A DNA stretch of 64,000 nt from Pleodorina starrii (GCA_030267565.1 BRXU01000010.1:3034501-3098500); one strand, 5' to 3'. Counted from the stretch's first letter, positions 29,845 to 40,694 are shown. Numbers and translations are program-made. The notes: generated by a model not told the origin, from the sequence alone.

Positions 29845-30660
29845 TTACTCCTCCCCGGGCGGCTCCTGACCCAACACCTGGCTCATGTGAACCAGCATAT
29901 CGTACAGGGCTCCGGCAACCACCGTCTGGACAGACGGGTTGGCCAGCACCTTCTCGATCGTGATGGCCAGGAAAAACACCACGTGCATGTGACTGCTGGC
30001 CCAGATGTTGAAACCAGCATCGCTGAGCCCGGGGATCTGCATGGGCGCCTCCCACCCTGCCATCTCGAACACTGGCACTAGCAGACGCTCCAGCTGGCTC
30101 TCATTCAGCAAAGTGCCAAAGACATCACGGCAGATGCTCAAAAATGGCAACCACAGCTGGAACAGCACACCCTGGACCGCCCATGGGGGAATGCGCTGCG
30201 ACAGCTCCAAGCCCAGGGCTACGAACTCCAGCGACGAGAGCGGCTGGCCTGCCCGCTTCACCAGCGTTATTCCCTCATCACCGGCAAGCGGCACACCCTG
30301 CCCGTCTCCGTGCGGCCCGGCCTCTCCTGGCACCTCGGCCGGCTCAGCCTTGCAGCCCGCCATTGAATTCACCCCGTTATCCGACTCACTCTCGGCGTTA
30401 ATGTCCGCCTCGTTGCCGTCCATAAAGTCCGCCTGGTACATGTGCGGGCCCGAGTTGTCGTTGTCATCACCCACAGCTGGCGCCTCCGCATGGCTCGCGG
30501 CGGCGGCGTACATGGACACCGGGAGGGCCGAGGGCCTAGGCCGAGAAGCCTGATAGCGACGTACCGAAACCCGGCGACGACGGCTCAAGGGCGATCCATT
30601 GCCCATACCGCTATAGTCCACTGTTGCTAAGTTTGCTATGCGCGGGGAGCGGTGCAGCAT
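29845..30660 (-). CDS. Unrecognised ORF between element C integrase and its 3' LTR (271 aa)
   Basis: Complete frame with ATG at 30660 (after an A9 run) and stop at 29845. Residues 1-60 are basic and Ser/Arg-rich (SRRRRVSVRRY). 60-130 are acidic and probably disordered (GNEADINAESESDN). The C-terminal half looks globular and hydrophobic (RIPPWAVQGVLFQLWLPFL, CRDVFGTLLNESQLERLLVPV, MHVVFFLAITIEKVLA). I recognise no family and see no clear signal peptide or retroviral envelope motif. Its position, after pol and before the 3' LTR, is where env-like or accessory genes sit in some LTR elements. It is the only long frame in the window free of visible damage. Alternatively it is a captured host fragment. 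Confidence 0.5.
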   Translation of the reverse strand: MLHRSPRIANLATVDYSGMGNGSPLSRRRRVSVRRYQASRPRPSALPVSMYAAAASHAEAPAVGDDNDNSGPHMYQADFMDGNEADINAESESDNGVNSMAGCKAEPAEVPGEAGPHGDGQGVPLAGDEGITLVKRAGQPLSSLEFVALGLELSQRIPPWAVQGVLFQLWLPFLSICRDVFGTLLNESQLERLLVPVFEMAGWEAPMQIPGLSDAGFNIWASSHMHVVFFLAITIEKVLANPSVQTVVAGALYDMLVHMSQVLGQEPPGEE

Positions 30661-31083
30661 TTTTTTTTAAGATGGTTACTTGTAGGGTCTGTTCTGTTGG
30701 AGGGGAAATTAGGGGTTTTGGCTGGCTCGAACTGCCCGCCGCACTTATGCCAGCTGGTCTGGCTAGTTCCTATCTTCTAGTTTCTATATTGGCGGCGCGG
30801 CTGACTCAGATAACCGCCATCCGTCGTCGACATTGATTTGGCCGACCTGGTGTTTTCCGTGACTTTCTCCCTCTGTTCTGCGGATAGGACTGACGACGAA
30901 GCCATATCTTGTTGCGTCTCGGAGGCGGCTGGCACTACCTTGTACTTGTTCGCCTCCTCATTCGATCTTACTGTGGGGACCTGCGTAAACCCTCCTGTCG
31001 ATGTTGTACGAACCTTCGTTGTGTTTTTCGGTTGCCACGTCAGTAATACAGCAGCACTTCTATCCTCCCGTAGCTCTGTGCGT

Positions 31084-32990
31084 TTACGTGGCTTGCTGGT
31101 TCAATTCTTTTTCCGGTGGTGGGACGAACACCTGGTGAGCTGGGACCGTGAAGGGTCGCCCATCAGCCGTCTCTAACAGCGCCAGCGTCCCGGTTGTAGT
31201 GCTTGGGCGGAGCAAAGGCTACTCGAGATGCTGTGCGACGCCTTTCTTAGGCTTTATGCTAGCCGATTGTACGGCACCTGTAACCTCGGCGTTACATTCC
31301 CCCCCCTCTGAAGGGAACGTCCTCGGTCCTCACTGCGTCCTCGCAGTGTCTGTGCACAGTCCACTCCGCCTTTCACCACCTTTGCATGCCTGGGGTCTTA
31401 GCCAGGTCTTCGGCATTGGGGTGGACAACTTCCCAAGTCAGGTCATGCCGCGGCATACATGCCTCTAGCCTTAATTTGCAAGGTTTTCTGGAGTGGAAAC
31501 CTTTCCGCGAGTACCAGGGATCGAACTGACGACCTCTGAGAGACTGTACGACAGTACTGGTCTCGATACCAATGTAGTGCTTGGGCGGAGCAAAGGCTAC
31601 TCGAGATGCTGTGCGATGCCTTTCTTAGGCTTTATGCTAGCCGATTGTACGGCACCTGTAACCTCGGCGTTACACCGGTGGTGTTCCAGTACTTGAAGAA
31701 GTACGGACCTTCACGGTCAGGGGCTAGTTTGTGGGGCCGACGTATCCAGCGGAAAACTTTGGTGTTTTCTGCAAGGTCAGGTAAATGCTGTAGGGCACCT
31801 CCCTTGGGATTGTCTGCCGTTGTCTGTGGCGTCGTGTTTACTGCTGGCTTTGCCGTGCCTTGCTGTTCGTCGCCGAGTGTCTCAGGCTTCACTCGCGAAG
31901 GCGAGGGTTGAGGTTGACTGACGGGTTCGGCTACCTTGGAGCCGCCCTGAGGTATGCTTTTTGGTGTGGGAAGCCCCTTGCGCTTAGCATAGTTGAGCTG
32001 TTGTCTTGCTTTGGCTTTCTCCAGGTTTTCGTCAACGCAGAGGGCAAGCTCCTCCAATTTTGTTCTGCGCTCCTCCAATGCTGTGTAGTCCTCTGGTTGT
32101 GCCTCGTCATCGCCTTCATCACCTGAAGGTATTCCACAAGGGGTTGTAGCGTGCTCGGTGGCTGTTATCAGCTCCCGCCCGAACACACATAGAGCGGGGC
32201 TTAGCCGGGTACTGTCTTGTCTCGTCGCTCGGTGGCCGTATGTGATTTGGTAGACTTCCACGTCCCAATCATCTTCGTTGTCGTTGACACATTTCCGAAG
32301 TGCTGTTAGTAGTGATCGAACTAGACGTTCGGCCTGGCCGTTACTCTGCGGGGTGTACGCTGCCGTCCGACGGTGGTAAATATTTTGTTCTTTTAGTAGG
32401 CTGCTGAATTCGCCCTCCCATTCTCGGCCTTGATCCGTGACGATTACATTCGGTACTCCGTAACGTGTGATCCATTGTTGCCATAGCCACCTCGCAGTTG
32501 TGCCGGCTCGTTTGTCTGGAAGCGGGCCTACCTCTGGCCATTTGGCCCACGAATCAATTGCCACCATGAGATAACTATTTCCTTGTTTTGTCTTCTTGTA
32601 TGGTCCCATCAGGTCGACATGTACGCGGCCCCACAGCGGTACCGTTGGGAGTGAGTGTAGCGGTTGGTTGCGGAGCAGCTTCATTTTTCCAGGTGCGCAC
32701 TTCGGGCAGGCCACGATATGTGCCTTAACGTCTTGGCGCATCTTTCCCCAAAAGAACCTCTTACTTAGGAAGTCGTAGGTCTTGTTTACGCCCCAGTGTG
32801 ACATCTCGTGGGCTTCTTGTACTGCAGCCGCCCTTTCTTCCTCCTTTAAGATTCGTACCCGGTCTTGTCCTTTTGTTTTGATTTTGTACAAATTGCCATC
32901 CTCTAGCTGGTACCGTCCTGCTTTCTTCCTCAACCTCATCATTTCTCTCAGGTTATCTTCCCCAGATTTGCTTGCGTCAACGGCAGTTGG
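31084..32990 (-). pseudogene. Element C integrase (interrupted by TRIM-3)
   Basis: N-terminal zinc-binding domain with H-EMS-H, FFWGKMRQDV and C-PK-C. DDE core: HVDLMGPYKKTKQGNSYLMV (first Asp), VIVTDQGREWEGEF (second Asp), YTPQSNGQAERLVRSL (Glu). C-terminal region with EGPYFFKYWNTTG. TRIM-3 interrupts at 31674. The tail resumes at 31190 and ends TAA at 31084 (ADGRPFTVPAHQVF). The first ATG of the open frame is 32942, but homologous sequence begins about 32990, where a one-base frameshift separates it from the RNase H/PHD frame. It is not active as it stands. Confidence 0.85.
31195..31674 (-). mobile_element. TRIM-3 element (480 bp) inserted in element C pol
   Basis: Repeats at about 31195-31296 and 31573-31674 in minus orientation, with the usual primer site and AGAGGGGGGGGAA tract. 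Perfect 5-bp duplication CCGGT at 31190-31194 and 31675-31679. It splits the last coding part of C's integrase: the reading frame before it ends WNTTG and the continuation TLALLETADGRPF is at 31190-31084. Confidence 0.9.
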
Positions 32991-34345
32991 CCTGACTTGA
33001 GATACTGTAGAAGGGCAGAATCCTTCCAGATGTCAGACGCCACCTTCTTACCCTCTAACACTTCTGTGCTGTTGCGGCTGTCCTCCGATTGCTTGTCCGA
33101 CCCTCCCGTTCCTGAAGATGGTGTGGACTCTTCTTCGATAGATGAGGCTCCGCCGCCTGTACCCTGAGTCTCTGTTTCTGGAACTTGTGCCCTCCCTCCG
33201 AAGATGGCTGCTCCCGTAGCCATAAGTCCTGGTTGTGGGACTGTTGGGGGCTGCTTCTTGGGTGTGGTGGGCGGGTGCTTGTGTACGGGACAGAACCAGG
33301 GCCCGGCTGGGACTGTGTGGATGGGGGGGTCCAAGCATGCTGTGTGCCAGGCTAGTGTGCAGCCTGGTTCATCGCAAAGCAGTAGAGTGGTCTTGGGGCG
33401 GCCTTTAAAACAGACGGCGCAGACAGTGTCGGGATCTGGATCCGATCCTGAGGGTCCGGATTCTGGTGGTTCTGCATAATCTAGTAACTTGGTGTTGGGC
33501 ATGTGTGTGCGCTTTTTCTTGGGGCCTGCCTGTTCTTCATCCGAGCCATCAGACATGAGAGCTGACCGAAGGCGTTGTCTTTTGGCTCCGCTTGCAGGAC
33601 TCATGCCAATGGATATGCGAGTTCGCTTCTTCGGTTCGGGGGCTGCCTCCTCGTCCGCCGAACCAGAGCCCCTGGGTAGGCGACCTCCGTCCGGGCCCAC
33701 GTCCGTCGGGTTGGTCCGCTGCGGAACGTTGGGTGTTCCGTCCACCATGCAAGTTTCCACTTCAGCGGCGACTGCGGCTATGTTGCATGCTAGGACAGCA
33801 ACTTCTACTAGGTTGATAGCCGCATCCTTGTCGGGGTCCTCCAAAGCGCCTGGTATTAGGTGGCCCAACCTGCTTAGCCCGTCTACGTTGCTGTTTTTAC
33901 GTCCGGCCTTGTGGACTACTTCGAAGTCATAGGCTTGTAGTTTGAGGGCATACCGCGCTAGCTTGCCGTGAATGTCTTTGACACTGGCTGACTGCAGGTA
34001 TCGAACCGCCATGGAATCTGTTATTAGTGTAAAATGAGTACCGTATATGTATGGGTGGAAATGTTTAATGGCCCATAGCGCTGCGTAGGCTTCCCCATCC
34101 GTACTGCTGTAGTTGAGCTGCGATCCGTTCATCACTTTACTCGCAAACTGCACAGTGTACTCGTGCCCCTCCTCATCTTTTTGGGCGAGGCAAGCAGCGA
34201 CCGCCGTTTGGCACCAATCCACTTGAACTAAAAACTGGCGATTAAAGTCGGGAGCTCGGAGAACAGGGTCTCGAAGTAGGCTGCTGCGTAGCTCCTGAAA
34301 GGCCTCTTCCTCTCACGGTCCCCAGTGCCAGTCTGTATCTTGTTT
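32948..34345 (-). pseudogene. Element C RNase H and PHD finger region of pol
   Basis: RNase H of the gypsy type: VDWCQTAVAACLAQKDEEG, FASKVMNGSQLNYSSTDGEAYAALWAIKHF, FTLITDSMAVRYLQ, HKAGRKNSNVDGLSR. A long acidic/Ser linker follows, then a PHD-like finger C-AV-C, CDEPGC, WHTACLDPPIHTVPAGPWFC (about 33440-33290) whose last ligand appears as His (CPVH). The linker then runs into integrase. RNase H removes the RNA template; a chromatin reader placed between RNase H and integrase is unusual. In-frame TGA at about 34311 and a frameshift at about 34385 separate it from the RT. Confidence 0.85.
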
Positions 34346-36800
34346 TAGTAATGCGTATAATGGTCTGGCGATGAGACCGGGATCTCTCGGTAGTATCCGA
34401 CTGCCCCTAGCCAGGCGCGAACTTCGTGTATGTTGGTAGGTGACGGCATTGCTGCGATCTTGGTTACTCCTGAAGGATTGGGCCCTATGGTGCCCTGCTC
34501 CCCATCGAGAAGGTGACCGAGAAATACTACTTTCCGTTGTCCGAAAGCGCACTTCTTTGCCGCCACTTTAAGTCCTGCCATGCGTAACAAATCAAAAACC
34601 CACTGAAGGTGCCGGACGTGGTCCTCCAGAGTACGGCTGAAGATCAAAATATCATCCAGGTAGACTATTGTGCAACGTTCCCGCAGCAGCACCCCGGCGG
34701 GTACCATCTCCGTAGGCATGGGATCTTGCAGAACCGGGCCTAAGACCTTGTGCATGAGCGTCGCAAATACAGCAGCCGCCCCTTTCAGTCCCATAGGCAT
34801 CCGCACGTATTGGTATTGCGCGGTTGGAGTGGCAAACGCCGTGTGTTCCTTGGAAGCCTCGTCCGCCATCGGTACTTGCCAGTAGCCTGATTTGAGGTCA
34901 AGGCTGGAGTAGTAGCGAGTCTCTCCCCCGGATGGCGCGACACTGTCTAGAATGTCTTGTATATGTCCAAGGGGAAATCGGATATCTTTTGTTACGTCAT
35001 TGATCTTATGCATGTCCACGCAGGGCCGCAGTTCACCGTTCTTCTTGGGGACCACCACCACGGGCGAGACCCAGGGGCTGTTGGAAAGCTCTATTACTCC
35101 ATCTTGTAGCATCTGCTGCATCTCCGCGTCTACGGCCGTCTTCTCCGCTTTTGAGAGCCGGTAAGGGTTTTGCCATATGGGCGGGTGGTCCCCGGTATCG
35201 ACCTTCATTGATGCCCACGTGGTAAAGCCCAGTTCCCGATTGGTTAACGCGAACATGTCGAAATTGCGCTCCAGGCATTGGGTTAATCGTTGACGTTCTT
35301 CCTCCAGCAGGTCAGGGTTGGCCTTGCTAGCCAGTAGGTCTCGGAGTTCCGGGGCCGGGGTCTTAATGCTGCGCAGCACTCTCGCCACCATGCCTCTGAA
35401 CTGAGCCTCCTCTAGGTGACCGCTGTGATCTAGGCCATCCGGGGCAGGGGCAGGCGGTATCTGGCCGTCGTACTTGGCCCCTGACGTGGGGGGCGTCGCC
35501 GCTACTGCCTGCCCTTCAGCCAGGAGTCTTGGGATGAGCAAGTCAGCCTGTATTGGCGTAGGTAGCCCATTCTCTGGGCCCTGTCGCACTGCTGCCGCGG
35601 GCGCCGAGAAAACTTCTATGGGTTCTTCCTCCCTTGGCAACCCGTCGATCGATGGGTCAAAATCTAACGGGACCATTTCCTCTTCCTCGTCTTGCCAGGG
35701 AAATATAAGCGTGTCGGCGCTGCCTCCTCCCTCGGTTTCCTGGCTCCAGGTCTCAGCGTTCCATTCCCCGCTGTCGGTGCTGCTGGGTAGTCCCGCGTTT
35801 GCGTCGGCTAGTAGGCGCTGTACGAGCCGATCAACCGTGGCCTCGATTTCCTCCCGCGCTACTCGCAACATTTTTCTTTCGAGTACCGACAAGTACTGTG
35901 GCATGTTTACAGCAAAGTCGGGTCCCTCGAGAGGGGCCTCCGCTATTGCCACCGTGCTCTGGGGTGCAGGTTCCTCTCCTGGGGCGTCCTCCACCTTCTC
36001 CGTGCCTTCCTCTTGTTCCGGAGCTTCTCCATCCGTCAGGTAGGCTTCGGCTGTATTTTGTCCTATTTCGTCATTAGCGGTTGTCATTGAGGGACTCCCG
36101 CGCAGAAAGTGGATGTTGATGTAGGACCGTTGGTTCCTGTCATTGGTGTACTCCAGGCAGCTCTTATTGTAGCAAATGCTGGCTTTGATTGGATATAGGA
36201 AGTCGGTGCCCAGCAGTACTTGGTAATTGACCGCGTTACTAACAAAAGGATCGATCAGCATCTGCATATCCCCCGTAGACACCAGGAAGTCCCGTACTCG
36301 GCCGGCAGCCTTTCCACGATTGCCGTCCGCATTCAGGAACGTGACCTCTGTCTCCTCTACTTGATCTAGGAGATCTAGCTTGCGCAGCGTGTTCCGGGTT
36401 ATGACACTATGTGAGGCTCCTGAATCGATGACCGCGGGTACAGGCACTACCCTCCCCATCGCATCCGCGAGAAACACCGTTGCCTTGCAGACTTGCCACA
36501 TAGGCGCGGGACTCTCCAATCGTCCTACCGGGGGCATCGGCCTAGCGGGCGCGGCGTGCATAGCTCCTGGTTGTCCTCGGTCAGGCTCCACCAACCGGGT
36601 GGCTGCTTGTCCTCCCACTTGCGGCCCCATCGCTGAATTGGCGTGTTGCCTGGCAATGCCTAGGACCCGGCTGCCGACTTTGGTATAGATGCTCACTGGG
36701 TTGCACCGTAAAGAAGTACCCAACGTCACAGCGTACTTATTCATTTTGCTGACAATGTCTTCCGCGATCCTTCTTTCTTCTTCCTGTGGATCCGCAGGTA
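34345..36800 (-). pseudogene. pol: Element C protease and reverse transcriptase
   Basis: The 799-codon frame opens at 36744, but in-frame coding extends upstream to about 36800 (PADPQEEERRIAEDIV), so the true start (Gag end) is lost. Aspartic protease at residues about 100-195 with VIDSGASHSVI (catalytic Asp107) and YQVLLGTDFLYP. Acidic spacer (residues 225-400). RT at about 465-740: WVSPVVVVPKKNGELRPCVD, YSSLDLKSGYWQVPMA (Asp616), RMPMGLKGAAAVF, YLDDILIFS (695-698), FLGHLLDGEQG. This is a Ty3/gypsy RT with intact catalytic Asp residues. The frame is lost shortly after GAVGYYRE at about 34385. It joins element D at about 36800 without a 5' LTR. Confidence 0.9.
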
Positions 36801-38025
36801 TAGGATCTGTGCGTGCGCCGACATCATTCGTACGGCACCGATACCGTGCATCGGAAGTTCCTGGTGTTGGCAGCGCGTCGACGGGGCCACGCTGCGCAGA
36901 CCGTCTCGCTCAGCCTGTACGTCCTCCGCCGGATCGCTGGGCGGTGGGAACGCCGCCTCGTAAGCCCAGCCATTCCAGCCAAATGCCATCTCCTCGGGAG
37001 ACGGCAGAAAATCCTCGCAGAAGGGAGCGACCCTTGGGGCCGACAGAAGCGCGACGCTGAGAACCTCACAAGACTTGGTGCTTGACGCCAGGATAGCAGG
37101 GGTGACGGCGGTCTCGGCGGGATCATCGTCGATGCGGGCGCCGGAATCATCCACGGTGCTGGCGACGGGGTTGCGTGACAGCACGTCCACGTTCTGATGC
37201 AGCACACCGGGGCGATGCTCGACGGTGAAGTTGTACTCTTGGAGTACCAGAGTGAAGCGCGCGTACTGACCCGTCAAGCCCTCGGAGCTCATCAGGTACA
37301 GCAGCGGCTGGTGATCAGTAACCAACCTGAAGGGCTTGTCGGCACCTATGAGGTGATGCCGGAACATCTTCATCACCCACACGGCCACCAACATCTCGCC
37401 CTTGTACGAACTGTAATTCGCCTCATGCTTGTTCAGCGAACGGCTGATGCTCGTGCACATGTACTCGTTGCCGTTGTCGTCCAGCTGACCCAGCACCGCT
37501 GCGATGCCACGATTGGAGAAGTCGGTGTGTAGAACCAACGGCTTGCTGTAGTCGATGCGACGCAGAACAACGTCCGGGCGCGAGATGATCTCCTTGAGAG
37601 ACACGTGCGCCTGCTCCTGCTCCGCACCCCACCTCCAGGGGACACCCGCCTTGAGCAGGTGGTTGAGGGGCGCGGCCAGCTCACTCATCCGCGGGATGTA
37701 GCAGCGGTAGTAGTTGATAAAACCAAGCTGGGTGCGGAGCTCCGAGACGTTCTTGGGCGGGGGCAGCGCAAGGATCGCAGCGACCTTGGCGTGATGCGGC
37801 GAGATGCCAAACGAAGACAGATTGTGACCCAAATACTCCACGACGTCGGCGCCGAAGATGGACTTGTCCGGGTGAGCGTGGAGCCCACACGTGTTGAGCA
37901 CATCCAGCACACGAGCGACCGCCTCCACGTGCTCCTCAGCAGTGTCGGTGGCGATCAAAACATCATCACTAAAAGCAACGGCCCACTGATCCAGCCCCCC
38001 TTTGTGCAGCTCGTAGTCCATACAT
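36800..38025 (-). pseudogene. pol: Element D RT (C-terminal half) and RNase H
   Basis: Begins at the deletion joint (MDYELHKGG). RT catalytic motif reads FSDDVLIATD, then EEHVEAVARVLDVLNTCGLH, VEYLGHNLSSFGISP and LGFINYYRCYIPRMSELAAPL. RNase H follows: LVLHTDFSNRGIAAVLGQLD, SRSLNKHEANYSSYKGEMLV, FRLVTDHQPLLYL, VEHRPGVLHQNVDVLSR. A linker of about 100 residues leads to the junction with element C at about 36800. The last 18 codons of the 426-codon frame are element C sequence read out of frame. Confidence 0.85.
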
Positions 38026-39525
38026 CGGACGATGCAGGCTGTACTTGTCCGGCTCCGTCACCTTGTTGACAGGCCGATAGTCCTGGGCCATACACACGGC
38101 GGTCCAGAGGCCTGAAGCCTCGTCCTTCTTGGCGGCGATGACGGGGTTGACCGCAGCAAGTGTAGGACCAGTCCACTCAACGCAAATGCCGGGCTTGAGC
38201 AGCTCGGCGGTGTTTTCACGAATAATCTCAGTCTCCTTGGGGCTGTAGCGGCGCGGGGACTGCACGACAGGCTTGGTGGCGGTCAGATTGAGCCGGAAGG
38301 GCCCCAGATCACCGCTGTAGCCTGGCAATTCATCCATGCTGTAAGCAAAAGCCGAGCCCTTGCGGTCGCGTACCACCACCTGAAGCCGCGCAGGGTCGAA
38401 GTCACGCGCGTTGCCCCAGATCCAGCCGCCATCCGCGTCCTTCTCGTAGAACTCATGAGCAGTCGCCGCCATACGCCCATCAAAAGAGTAGCTGTCAACC
38501 GCGGCCAACGCGCTGGCTTGGCCCGTGCCGCACGGGTGAGACGGGTCGGACTGCGCTTCCGCAAAGCTGACATTTGTGCCTTTCAAGGTGACACCAACTG
38601 CCCCTATCTGTCGCATGGCCTGGAGCCCTACCTCGCCGCAGTGGGAGCCTCCCGTGGCCCCGACGCCCGCTGAGAAAGCGATCAGGAGAGCCGCGACGAG
38701 GAAGAGCGAGAGCCACGCTGTCCACGTGTGTTTGGCGCTCACGATGGTGGTCGGCTGCCGTGTGACGTGCTTCTTGCACTTGCCCTCGCGCCTCGGGCGC
38801 TCAGGCTCACTGTACACCACTTCCGCCTTGCTCAGTTGCCCGTAGAGTACCTCAGCGCCCTTGAGCACCTTGCTGTTGGCCCACGCGACGGGCCTGGTGA
38901 GGCTGCTCAGGAATCCGCTGGGCTCCCGGTTGCCTGGCTGCTGGTGATCGCTGCCGTCGGCCGGAGCCTGGGCCGAGGGAGCACCCTCAGCGCCGGGCGA
39001 CCCGCTGCCGTTGGCCGAGCTGGCACTCGAACCGAAACAGGGTGAGGGAGCACCCGCAACACCTGGCGATCCGCTGCCGTTGGCCGAGCTGGCGCTGACA
39101 CGCGGAGCCTGGGGCTCCGAACCGGAACAGGGTGATGGAGCACCCACGACGCCGGGCGACCCGCTGCCGTCGGCCGGGCTGCCGCTGTCCGGGCTGCCGC
39201 TGTGCTGCTGACTGCTGCTGTTGCATCCCCCCCCAGCTTCGTGTCGGTCGCCGAGCAGAAGCTGGTGCAGCAGGCAGCGGAGCAATTGACGAAAGCCGGG
39301 CGCACGCCCGGTGTGTTGTGCATGGGAACGGTTACCAGCAGGTCCGGGTGCTCCAGCAGGTTTGGCCTGAAGTGCAGCTGCGGCGACGGATACGTAGTGA
39401 CGAAGTCCGCGACAGCTTGCATTTGCGGATTCGAACTCAGGAAGTCGAACAGATGCGTCCTTGGGACGACCAGCGTGGGCGTCATGGGCACACGCACCGC
39501 GTGTCGTGACCCCGGCAGCAGGCAC
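38005..39525 (-). pseudogene. pol: Element D pol N-terminal part: Ser/Gly repeats, membrane-like segment, RT start
   Basis: The 518-codon frame (39525-37969) overlaps the Gag/protease frame and probably takes over at the G8 run 39226-39233. It contains three imperfect SANGSGSPGVAGAPSPCFGS-type repeats (about 39180-38980), a strongly hydrophobic stretch AWLSLFLVAALLIAFSAGVG (about 38720-38660), and a region ending in RT motifs (PRRYSPKETEIIRENTAELL, AAKKDEASGLWTAVCMAQDY, RPVNKVTEPDKYSL). RT sequence then jumps from this to MDYELHKGG at about 38025. Roughly 90 residues, including the first catalytic Asp, are missing and the frame shifts. The membrane-like stretch is odd for a cytosolic Pol protein. 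Confidence 0.65.
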
Positions 39526-39694
39526 ACGCTGAGCTGCTCGTGCACCAGCTCGTGCGTCACCGCCACTTTGACCGCTCCCGTCGCCAGCTGCCTGGACGTT
39601 GGCCGCACGGGCAGCCCGTGCGCCTCCACCATCGCTTCGGTGATGAGGTTAATGGTGGTGCTGTGGTCCCGTAGGCTCTGCGGGTGGCAAAGCA

Positions 39695-39726
<32 letters not shown>

Positions 39727-40650
39727 GCTGCCACTCCAATGCTGCCGTCGGTGTAGTAAAACATGTGCGGCTCAGAGCCAAAGTAGCTCCGCGCCTCCGT
39801 GTTTGCCGCCAGAAGTTGCTGCTTGCGTTCCGGCGCCAGGCTGCTGATGGTGGCGAAGGGCCCCTGGGGGTCGCCGCAGACGTAGTAGTTGACACCGTTT
39901 GCCGCGCGGTGTTGCATTGCCGGGTTAACCGATGTGGCGGCTGCCGCTGCCGTGGGCGCCTCGGCGCCGCTGCTCTGGATGGCGGTCTGCGGTTGGGCCG
40001 CCTGCTGACTGCCGCTGCTGCTGCTTGCACCCGCCGCCGGCTCCTCGAGAGACTCGGTTGGCGCCGTGTCGGCACCCTCGGACAGGCCGAGCGCGGACAT
40101 CATGGCTCGCAGCCGGACCGTGAAATCTTGGCCGTAGTCCAGCGGGAAGGGGATTTCCAGCGTGAGCTTGCCGGTCAGCCGGTCACCACCTCCCTCGGTG
40201 GCCGTCGCTGGCTTTGGCCGTGCCTTGGGTGCGGTGAATCTGATCTTCGGGATGGGCGCCAGCGTGAAGCTGACCGGCACTTGCTGCTGCTTGAGCGTGG
40301 CGCATGCTGCTCCTGAGCCCTCGAGGCTCATGCCGCCGGCCACCTGCTGCCCACAGCAGATCGCTCCGTGGCACATGATGAGCGCCGGGTGAGCCGGCGT
40401 GTAAAGCTCCTCTCCATAGGCATCAAATACCTGCGCCGTCCCCGCCACCGCCGGCGGCTGCACCGGCTGGGCAGGCTGGGCAGGCTGGGCGGGTTGCGCA
40501 GGCTGGGTCGGCTGCCGCGCGCGGTACGCCTGCAGGTTGTCCAAGTTGAGGGGCCGCTCCGCAGCTGGACGAGGGCGGCTTGCTCCCGCAAAGCCTCACA
40601 CTGGTGAAGCAGGTGGGTATTCTCCCCGTGGATGGGGCAGCCGTAGACCA
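39234..40650 (-). pseudogene. gag: Element D Gag end and protease-like region
   Basis: Starts just after the A1 repeat with a zinc-knuckle-like motif GCPIHGENTHLLHQCEAL (about 40640-40590). A one-base frameshift near 40555 leads into the 40544-38907 frame. That frame has a PAQPAQPAQ repeat, a Gln/Ala/Ser-rich linker, a poly-Ser tract and then INLITEAMVEAHGLPVRPTS, VHEQLSVCLLPG and HAVRVPMTPTLVV. These resemble the body of a retropepsin, but its Asp-Ser/Thr-Gly triad is not visible; the poly-Ser expansion sits where it should be. The capsid part of Gag is absent, so the 5' half of the element is deleted. Confidence 0.6.
39695..39723. repeat. (TGC)n microsatellite
   Basis: About nine TGC units, encoding poly-Ser in the element D Gag/protease frame on the minus strand. 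Confidence 0.9.
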
Positions 40651-40654
40651 CCAC

Positions 40655-40694
40655 GTCCGGCGGCCGTGCGAGACACCTTATCTGTGTCTCGCAC
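40655..40694 (-). other. 40-bp inverted copy of LTR-internal sequence at the primer-site position
   Basis: Exactly the reverse complement of 40884-40923 inside repeat A1, and it begins immediately after A1 ends (40695), where a primer binding site is expected. The unit contains an 11-bp stem hairpin with a 7-nt loop. It could be a snap-back template switch or a self-priming device. Confidence 0.6.
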
